Positions 55,101-64,000 of a DNA stretch of 64,000 bases are shown piece after piece. The notes beneath the pieces are model-generated. The model ran no database searches. It worked only from the letters and a program-made list of their open reading frames with translations, and had not been told where the DNA came from. Made by a program: the position numbers and the translations under genes. Within the stretch, counting starts at the first letter, position 1, and each line of letters begins with the position of its first letter. Origin of the DNA: Bagarius yarrelli (lineage: Eukaryota > Chordata > Actinopteri > Siluriformes > Sisoridae); assembly GCA_005784505.1 (NCBI GenBank), contig VCAZ01000001.1, positions 6,655,597 through 6,719,596 of the forward strand. The letters run 5' to 3'.

Positions 55101-56445
55101 ATTTTATAGTATATATCTTATACTTCATAGTCATATTTATACTTATATTTTATATCTTATACTTCATAGTCATTTTATATATTTATATTTATAGTCGTTA
55201 TTTTATACTATAGCTTAGTATAGTCTCATAGTCATATTTTATACTATACATCATTATACTATACAAGTTATACTCATAGTTTATACTATATATCAGTCAC
55301 TTATAAAGTCATATTTTTATACATATTTATATATACTTATACTTAATAGATATAGTTATATTTTTATACTTTATATCTTATACTTTATAGTCATATTTTA
55401 TAGTATATATTCTTATACTTTAAAGTCATATTTTATACTATATAATTTTATAATTTATAGTCATATTTTATATATACTATATATCTTATACGATATAGTT
55501 ATATTTTATACTTTATATCTTATATTATACTATATATCTTATACTTAATAGTCTTTATAGTCATATTTTATAGTATATATCTTATACTTTAAGTCATATT
55601 TTAATACTTACCTTGATATATTTTATAAGTTAGTCATATTTTAATAGTAGATACTATATCATCTTATACTTTAAGTTAATAGTCATATTTTATACTATAT
55701 ATATACTTATACTTGTCAGTTTTATATATCTTATATTTTATACGTACTTTATACTATATATCTTATACGTTAAAGTCATATATTTATTTACTATATACTA
55801 TCTTATACTACTTAAAGTCATATTTTATACTATATATTTTTAAAGTACTTTTTATAGTCATATTTTATACTTTATATCTTTTATACTTAAAAGTCATATT
55901 TTATACTATATATCCTATACTTTAGTCATATTTTATACTACTATATATTTTATACTTTATAGTCATATTTTATACTATATATCTTATACTTTATAGTTAT
56001 ATTTATACTATACATCTTATACTTTATAGTCATATTTTATACTTATATCTTATACTTTATAGTCATATTGTATACTATATACTTATAAAGTCATTTTATA
56101 CTATATATTTTATACTTCATAGTCATATTTTATACTATGTATCTTATACGTTATAGTCATATTTTATACTTTTTTAGTATAGTATACATATATTTTAGTC
56201 TTTATCATATTTATACATTATATTTATACTTTATAGTCATATTTTATACTATATCATCTTATACTATAGTCATATTTCATATGTCATATATTTTATACTT
56301 CGTAGTCATATTTTATACTATATATCTTATATTTTCATATTTATAGTCATATTTTTATACTATATATATCTTATATCTTAATACGTTTATAGTCATATTT
56401 TATACTATACATCTCATACTTTATAATCATATTTTTTATATTTTT
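52161..56445. repeat. AT-rich minisatellite, about 4.3 kb
   Basis: Tandem units of about 34 bases, roughly ttatactttatagtcatatt then ttatactatatatc, repeat over 120 times. The ends are regular; the centre (about 53.9-55.8 kb) is full of small indels and truncated units. The right flank (aagcatttcactgcatgttg, then gacaatcaaaatttgaat) resembles the tail of fish interspersed elements, so the array may be internal to one. Open frames here are artefacts of the repeat. Confidence 0.95.
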
Positions 56446-58014
56446 ATTTTTACACCCTTATGTTTACATGTTGGACAGTCGTAATAAGCATTTCACTGCA
56501 TGTTGTACTCTCTATAATTATGAATTTGACAATCAAAATTTGAATTTAAAATTTTGACTTGGGTGAAAACCGTAGTTATTTTAATCCTCCAGTACAATCA
56601 CACATTTTTTTTTTTTGAATGTCACTTGTTTTTGCTATATTAAATGTCTGTATTTATATAATGCCTAGTGCCTAATCTGTGTATTCACTTTAAATCAGAC
56701 ATGATGATCAGAGTTGCAACAAATTCATCTGTTTTGATTTAAGGGATTAAAAATGAGATGGAATTATACGATAGTTCAATCGTAGTTTGAGTTTCGGCAA
56801 AAGAAATGAGACTTTACTGATTTGTGTAATGCTTTATAGGAGAATATTGCATTCTGGCTTGCTAGTCAGTTGAGGAAAGAGTAAGAAAAACTTAAGAGAA
56901 AGAAACCGGATGATGAACTGAGGAAGTTCAGGTCAGCGGTTAATGGAATTTTTTACTGTCAGTTGTTGTGGTAAGTGGTGGCGTCAGAGAGACCGGTAGT
57001 CGTCGTTGAACTTTCTCCCGTGCTTTCTCTACTTCTCATTCTCACTTGTCCTTTTTTTTTTTTTTTTTTGGTGGAGCAACAAATGCAGACCATTTTGCCC
57101 AGGGTTAAAAGTGGGTATGTGTCTTTTTGTATCAAACTTCAGCTGACACAGTGCTATGCATATCATTACACACACAGATCGTTTCCACACTCCACCACAG
57201 ACATGCTTTGCATTGCAAGGCCTTCGTATGGTCGGGGGACACACACATGCCTCGCATTACAGCTGGCGTCTTCACTGCTGCTGTAAGAGGTCATAACATG
57301 TGCTATATGAAATGCATTATATTCTTTTTTTTTCTATTTATATATTTAAGGTTGGTGCTTACATTACTAAACTGTTAAAAGTAATAGAAAATGGCAGTTT
57401 TCATGCAGTGATTATGATGTCCAGAAGAGAGCAATGTTGTCCCAAAGTCACGCGCAGTGATTTATTTGTGGCTATTAAGAGGCGTAGCATCTAAAGATCA
57501 ATTCATATAAAAAATAAATAAATAAATAAATATATGTTACATGTATTAAATTAACACATTTAAACCTTAAAAATGGCTTATCTGAACTGATGCCTATCAT
57601 TTTCATCAGACTATTTCTGCTTTTACAGATAAATGACCCACTTTAAGGTGGCCATCAGATGCCTATTTTTCCATAAGTTGACATGATTCTTTAGGGTCTT
57701 GATAAAAAAAATCTATAATATATTTTGATTAAAAATATTCTTATATGTAAAAAAACCCCACTCATTTTACCTTGTTAAACCCAGTTCTGTTCCCATCAAT
57801 CAGTTTTTTAGTACATTTTCTCTTAAATACTAAGGAGCTCTGTTAACCCCACCCCTATGTTCCACTGCTCCAAAACCATTTAAAGTAATTTTTCATTGAC
57901 TTATTAATCATAAACCATGTACAAATGTAAGAATAATGTAGCATTACCATGTTATCTACAGCGTACACAGTTTGTAATAAGACAATCAGCTTAATGCATG
58001 TGATTCATAATTAA
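56446..58014. other. Intergenic DNA without recognised gene
   Basis: Contains a poly-T run at 57052-57070 and a (AAAT)n tract near 57514. No exon or complete element was recognised. Confidence 0.5.
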
Positions 58015-58385
58015 TGTTGCCCACGCCAGGTTCCCCACCTAACCAGTGAGCACTCTCACCACTCAGGTGCACCTCAGATACACCTGCACCTCATCAGTCC
58101 ATCACAATCACTCACCCTATTTATACATAATTCATTTTCCAAGTCACTGTCCGGTCTCAGACATGTTATGTATGTTTGTAATATCGCTACTCGTTAGCAT
58201 ACAGCTACTCGCCTGCTTGCCAGGTTCTCCGTGCTCCAGCACCCCGGTCCCAATCCTTGTAGCTCGTAGCTCGTAGCTCGTAGCTAACTCCCTCCCTGCT
58301 TCCTGCCTGCTTTCTGTGTTCGTAAATAAAACGACCCACTGGGTTTTATCATTATCTCTGGTTCCGGTCTGGTTCCTCCAGGACA
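58015..58385 (+). mobile_element. Possible solo LTR
   Basis: Starts TGTTGCCC and ends AGGACA, with aataaa near 58325 followed by a GT-rich end. The flanks attaa and attat match at four of five bases. It contains three and a half tandem gtagctc units (58259-58283). Confidence 0.35.
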
Positions 58386-58537
58386 ATTATATTGAGAAGG
58401 TTGTACATAGAAAAGAAGACATGACATAATGTTCTCTAAGTGTACACTTTAGCTGCATTTTTATTGAAACTTGCTAACTGTAGCACATTATTAGAAAAGG
58501 TGATTTGCAAAGATTCGTAGAAAATGAATACACTTAC

Positions 58538-58702
58538 TTCTTCTGGAGGTGAAGCAGAAACAAGAATATATGGTACTGATACATTTTTAAGGAGTAACTT
58601 TCTAGCAAAACCTGCCTCAGACCGGTCCTCGTTTATTAAGCAGTCTGGTGACAAATAATTCACACAAACCTGAACACATTTTGGTAGATCCAGGGACGAC
58701 AT
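58538..58702 (-). pseudogene. Broken THAP-domain fragment
   Basis: The minus strand reads KCVQVCVNYLSPDCLINED, GFARKLLLKNVSVPYI and LVSASPPEE before a good donor (gtaagt). This is the second half of a THAP zinc-binding domain, where the consensus is VC..HF.P.....GF..K..LK...VP. The ligand His is Tyr here (VCVNY), so zinc binding should fail. No partner exons were found. It may derive from a P-element-like transposase or a THAP gene. Confidence 0.55.
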
Positions 58703-58990
58703 GGAACGATGGCAGACAGTTTACATCTCACTAGGGGCGAGGGTTCCAAGATTGGATTGGTAATCAACTACAGAGTAAAACCCACCCAAATGTTTGAAAA
58801 AAATAAATAACAACCCAAATTTTATCAACCAGTCCAATGCATTTTTTCCTGTCTGACGTGATCAAAAGAAGCAAAACTGGGTGAAATCTGCCCAATCTGG
58901 CAACACTACTCAGGGTGGGTCTATACTGAAAAAATAAAAAAAGGGAAAATTATTTTAGGAGATAAAAAAAACGATTGCTGTATTTTTTTT

Positions 58991-58997
<7 letters not shown>

Positions 58998-59081
<84 letters not shown>

Positions 59082-59127
59082 TTTATATATAGAGCTATCT
59101 ATCTATCTATATATATATCTATTTATC

Positions 59128-59198
<71 letters not shown>

Positions 59199-59205
59199 GA
59201 AAGAT

Positions 59206-59258
<53 letters not shown>

Positions 59259-59275
59259 ACTGTGTTAATAGATCC
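58998..59275. repeat. Compound (AT)n/(AG)n microsatellite
   Basis: An AT run (58998-59050), AG runs, short TATC units, a second AT run, then a long GA-rich stretch ending gaacactgtgttaatagat. Confidence 0.9.
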
Positions 59276-60759
59276 TATAGCTTTGTCTTCTTTCACAAGA
59301 TTAATCAACTTGGGCAGTAAAACCTTTTTTTTTCCAGAAGGCCTGGCATTATGATGAAATAAGAAAAAGAACTATGCACACAAAGAAAGAGACGGATATC
59401 AGTGAAACCTGTGACAGATACAAGACAAACACGAACCTGGGAACTGACATCCTGCCAAACTTTTTTTGGTCCATTTGAGCTATTCTACATCATCGGGAGT
59501 GACACTCTTACAGTCCCCCACTTCCTCCAGCACTAACAGTGATAAATAAATACAAACACCGTTCTGACCCCTCATTTATTAGGAGCCGAGATGGTGCTGC
59601 AGTTGCTATGGACACGCCGTTGCTACAGGATTTTTCTATTCATTTTGGCTTCTAAAAAAGTAAAAGGAGGTTTTAAGGCTATATATCGTACGCTTTATTC
59701 ATCCATTTTATATTTTAATTAATTTATGAATAGACCTGAGCCTGAATTTATGTGGGTTTGTTTGTTTTTTGTTTTTATCAAACTAAAGACAGAACTGTGA
59801 TTTTCCATCTGCGGTTGTAGAAATGTTATTCCTCAACGTGACACTTTTATGCTTCTTTAATTACAAACCGGACTTGGTAGTGTTGTTTTATCTTGCGCTC
59901 AAAATAAAGTCTTGTAATCCAGCACAAGCCAAAATCACTGTGGCATTTGAAAACTTTTTCCTAGACAAAGGTCACCATCTTCCGAATTAAGCCCTTAAAG
60001 GGGCGGTGGGACATTTTGGAAATTGCTAAATGTAGCCTGATAGCACTGAAAGTTTTCGTCAGACCCTCGCTGTCCAAACTCACACCTCTTATCAACACGC
60101 ACAGACTAGACAACCAGATAAAAAACTTACTACATTACATCAGAAACCTTATAGTACAGTTAAAACAATACTAAAAAATATCAAAAATAAAAATAGTTCC
60201 TGATTACATGATGCTGCTGTAATAAAAGTAATACTGCAACCATGACATCATCATCCAGATTCTTTGACTCCTGTAGTCGACTCCAGTGCGTGGAAACACA
60301 ACAACACCGAGATTAAGTTGAGTTTCCTAATCCAGACTTTTATTTATGCGCTAATGTGAATAGGCAAAGGTGGCTGAAATGGTTAGGGTGCTGAGTTGTC
60401 GATCTGAAAGATATGCGTTCAATCCGGCAACTTTGACTGATCTCGTATCCTGTCTGTGTAAACAGGGTGCGCAGAGGTTTGCAAATAAGTATGTTGACAG
60501 GCGGGTATTAAAGCCTATCATAATCTTCGGCCCGAATATCATGATTGGATTAATTTTTTTTTGTCCTACGCCTTCCACAGAATATTTGGACCACTTAAGC
60601 TAGTGATTACTACCCAGATGTGAAGAGATTCAGCAGGAAAAAAAGTTTTTTAAACCCAATCACCCTGCCCTGCCTTTAACCAATAATATCTCTGCATCAA
60701 AGAAACGAATCCCAGTAACGCTTTACTTATGATTCACAATGCAAGAGTGCCCCCCCCTT

Positions 60760-60801
<42 letters not shown>

Positions 60802-63544
60802 CAGCAGTTTCACACAGTTCCTGGCATGACGCAGGCCAGAATTCTATGAAGTGTTTATACATTGATGTCAGATTGTTTTTTTCCTTAGCATCAAAAGCTC
60901 TCTCATTTGTTCCTGTTTATAAGATATCAAATATTGGTTCTGCTGGATGTTATTTAGATCTCAGCAGTGCGCAATGCCGTGATGCACAAATAAACACCCA
61001 CACATGCATTCAAATTGTTTGATTGAGCCTTTTTATCCTCTAGTGGTTGCTGTCTTGTCACACAGTGTTGCAATTCTCATCTTTGTGCTGGTCCAGTATC
61101 CATGCTTCCTCTGTGTCCGTGTTTAACTGCAGGAACGACTGCATTCATAATGCCCCTCATATTTTCCCACTCGTACCCCTGCTGCTGGAGCCTCCTCTGT
61201 ATGAAAAATGGACTTTCTCTCTCTTTCTTTCTCTTTCTCTCTCACACACACACATTATTCCACAAAACTTGCCATCCTGTAGTCCAGTGGGGCAAGAGTC
61301 AGCAGACACAGAAAAATCAGTTTAGCCTCATGAAGATTAATGTGTAGAAAGAGTGGGATGACATTTATGAGGGAAGCAGAGACAGAGAAAGAGAGACAGA
61401 GAAAGAGAGACGTGTACTCCAGTCTATCAGTTTATATCATCTCTTTCTATGGGTCGCTTTGAGGAGTAAGACGAGCAGCTTCTCTGTGGTGTCGGAAAGT
61501 ATGTACTTCTTGTTCCAGTGCAAGTCTGCGATCAATACTATCGATGAGCAACTTCAAGAGCCATTCACACTCTTACGCTAACGGAATCGAGTAATTCACA
61601 TACATTGCATCTATGTCACGCTCTTAATTAGCCCGGGATCTGACTGTGGAGCCGTGTTTCCTATAGACTTTGTATCTGTTCCCCTGCTCAATAAAGCAGG
61701 GCCTCCAATTATACAATAGTCTCTTCAGGAAGATAAATAGACCACTTGTTTGATGTGTAGATTTTTTTCACAGTTCTGGGGTGGGGGGTGGTGGTGGGGT
61801 TATCAGTGCAAGTCAAATCAGAATAAATTATATGCTCACCCAGTTCAGTGAAATCGGTTCTCTCCAGGGATGGACAATTCATGCATCTACTCATGTACTC
61901 ATGTAACTACTCATAACGCTAGAAAGCTTTAAAACAATATTCAGTTCAGAGGCAAAGAAAGCACTTGATGATGATGATGATGACGAAGATGGTAATGATT
62001 TTTTTTTGTACTGGTGCATTTATTTGCTCTTGATGTGTTGGCATGTTTTTCTTTTTTTTTTTTTTTTTAACAGGAGTAAAATAAATAATAGCGATGAATA
62101 GAAAACTAAGGTTCAGGCTGGCAGATAAAAGTACTTTATTTCCGCTAAAATTAAAGTAGGAAATGTAGACGATGAACAGGCGGTGACATTCTTGTGCTCG
62201 GGTCTTCATTATTGGATGCCAGATGACTTCAGCGAGAGGAATTTAGATTGGAATTTGTGATCAATTTGGAACTTTGCTGATTTATCAGTTGCTGGAAACA
62301 ATTCTGTTTCTTTTTTAGATATATGTAGACAAGACATTAGTAATAATCCCATATTCCGCTGGCAACCAGATAAGATCCACCATGAATCTAGGTTTCTTGC
62401 TAACATCATTTCAGGGAGTTTTACCTTGCCACCGTTGATGCAGGCTTTCTCATTGGGGAAAAAAATATAAAAAATTTATTTTTACATTTGTAATTTTTAT
62501 TTTAATTTTACAGCTTATAATGTTTTCCAGCTATCCAGCGTTATCAAGCTATGAAAGAAACAGCGGATCCCACATCAGCAGAAGTTTACTTTGGGAAGTT
62601 TCATACAAACAAGTCCCCGGGGATGTTTTCTGGATGGATATTATTTAGTTCTTGGAAGAAACTTTGATGATTGTAGGAAATGTATTGTGTTTTATTGTTG
62701 CCTTGGGGTGTCTTGATTGTCATGTGTTGATCATATAACCTGATAGGATTTTTTTTTTCTTATATTCAGAATCTTTAGAATTGGACCCTGGATAGTATAT
62801 AAAGCTAAAGTGCTAAACCATATATTAAATTTTACACATTTTCCCACAGAGTCTGTGACAGCAAAATACTACCATGTCACTTCACATTCACTGTAAGGAA
62901 CAGAGTAGCAACAGATTCCTTGGAATCGTTTAAAGTAAGAAATTATGGCAGACGTTTATACATATCAACTTCTCCCATCTGTTAAACTGACGTCCTTCTC
63001 TTTCTCCTCCATATGGGACATGTGTGCATGTCTCATATACTGATGCCTGCTGTAAATATTATGAAAGCTCTTGATGAATAGGGACTTAAAGCCTTTAGGC
63101 AGATGTTATGTCCAGGAGCTGATGGTCATTTGCCTAGGCAAAGGCAAAGAAAGTGGATATTGATTTGGTTCTGGCAGAAAAGATCACCTTGCAGAGGGAC
63201 GGCATTGGAGAACAGCGGCACTCTTGTTTTATTTGAGACAGTTGGGGATGACAGGTTTTAAGCCCTGTCCAAGTCTTGTTCAGGTTGTGGAGGGAGAGCA
63301 GGGAGAACCATGGCGGCTGGAGCGGAGATATTTGGACAGGCTGCTTACTGCTTAATAGGGCCACAGGGAGGTGGAGACATGAGACATCACTCATGCACAT
63401 GTACAGAGCTGACAAAAAATAACAAGCACCCTGACATCCACATAGCTGCTAAAGTGTTGATGTTTTTTTCTAGCATTTTGAATTACTATGTGGATACAAA
63501 ATAAGCATAACACAATTATTTTATATAGAAGTTAATTATTTATT
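59276..63544. other. Intergenic DNA without recognised gene
   Basis: Holds a SINE-like head at 60365-60425 (ggtggctgaaatggttaggg), a near-palindrome at 60517-60545, a (CA)n at 60762-60800, CT-rich stretches near 61220 and a poly-T run at 62050. No convincing exons were found. Confidence 0.5.
60762..60800. repeat. (CA)n microsatellite
   Basis: About 19 CA units after a C run. Confidence 0.9.
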
Positions 63545-63605
63545 CCTTCGATCAACTGAACCACCGACTGCACCCCAGACCTCCTTACAGAGTGCCTAAA
63601 CTAAC
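63545..63605. mobile_element. Tc1-related MITE fragment
   Basis: gaaccaccgactgcacccca and gacctccttac match the internal part of the 8088-8502 element. Confidence 0.5.
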
Positions 63606-63639
63606 GATCCATTATACTAACTATTCATTCGTATATTGC

Positions 63640-63942
63640 CTTTTATTCCTAATAAGGGTCACAGCTGTCATTGGGTAAAAGGCAGGGGTACAACCACCAG
63701 GTCCATTACAGACAAATCACCACAAACACTCACACTCACTCCTATGGACAATTTAGAATCATTAATCAACCGAACATACATGTTTTTGGACTGTAGGAGG
63801 AAACCGGAGTACCTGGAGTGAACCCACGCAAGCACAGGGAGAACATTTAAACCACACAGAGAATGACCCCTGCAAAAGAAATACAAACTTGGAACCTTCT
63901 TGCTGTGAGGCAACAGCGCTAACCACTAAACTACCATTCTGC
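63640..63942 (-). mobile_element. Long SINE-like repeat, 'GCACGGTGG' type, inverted
   Basis: On plus: ggtaaaaggcaggggtacaa, catacatgtttttggactgt, aacccacgcaagcacaggga and ttcttgctgtgaggcaacag. Confidence 0.75.
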
Positions 63943-63957
63943 CGAACTAACTAATCC

Positions 63958-64000
63958 CTGGGAAGTGGTAGATCAGTGGTTTAGGTATTTGACTGCTGAT
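63958..64000 (+). mobile_element. SINE head running off the window
   Basis: tgggaagtggtagatcagtg then ggtttaggtatttgactgct is the usual head; the rest lies beyond the window edge. Confidence 0.7.

Noticed and set aside
63134..63504. Overlapping open frames near the right end
   Set aside because: There is no recognisable domain, no splice pairing and no conservation evidence; they are treated as chance.

Overview
The window is AT-rich vertebrate nuclear DNA from a teleost fish, probably an otophysan and perhaps catfish-like. That inference rests on intron-rich orthologues of vertebrate genes, many tRNA-headed SINE copies, Tc1-like transposons, hAT-type and other inverted-repeat MITEs, an RTE LINE tail, an L2/CR1-type LINE remnant, and abundant GT, AT, GATA and CTAT microsatellites. 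No bacterial, plasmid, phage or CRISPR feature is present. The species cannot be read from the sequence alone.

Three protein genes can be assembled exon by exon. (1) 775-3173, plus strand: the last three coding exons of a CRACR2A-like large Rab GTPase, with NKSD, ECSA and a C-terminal CCT prenylation signal; the 5' part lies outside the window. (2) 16659-4992, minus strand: a complete ten-exon prmt8 gene of 407 codons plus stop, with the PRMT8-specific myristoylation leader, SAM-binding motif I, double-E loop and THW loop. (3) 27753-46172, plus strand: a complete tetraspanin of the TSPAN11/CD151 group, best matching TSPAN11. It has seven coding exons in the canonical form, a probable non-coding first exon near 24.1-24.36 kb, and a candidate second last exon at 42258-42335. 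cracr2a and prmt8 are tail to tail, as I recall for human 12p13.32; prmt8 and tspan11 are head to head, about 7.5 kb apart.

Layout: 1-3.2 kb cracr2a 3' end with SINE and hAT-MITE insertions; 3.2-5.0 kb convergent gap with two SINE-like copies; 5.0-16.7 kb prmt8 with an antisense RTE tail, SINEs and Tc1-related MITEs in introns; 16.7-24.1 kb divergent gap with LINE and Tc1 remnants, AT arrays and a 390-bp tetranucleotide array abutting the tspan11 promoter; 24.1-46.2 kb tspan11 with many intronic repeats and a 1.4-kb dead Tc1 element; 46.2-64 kb gene-poor DNA holding an AT-rich minisatellite of about 4.3 kb (52161-56445), a possible LTR, a broken THAP-domain fragment, (AT)n/(AG)n arrays and more SINEs.

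The genes do not form one pathway. CRACR2A-type proteins are Ca2+/GTP-regulated vesicle Rabs, PRMT8 is a membrane-tethered brain arginine methyltransferase, and TSPAN11 is a membrane-organising tetraspanin. The most interesting coding observation is the pair of alternative tspan11 last exons. They would swap a palmitoylatable basic tail for an acidic tail ending in a class I PDZ-ligand-like sequence. I see no convincing wholly new gene system.
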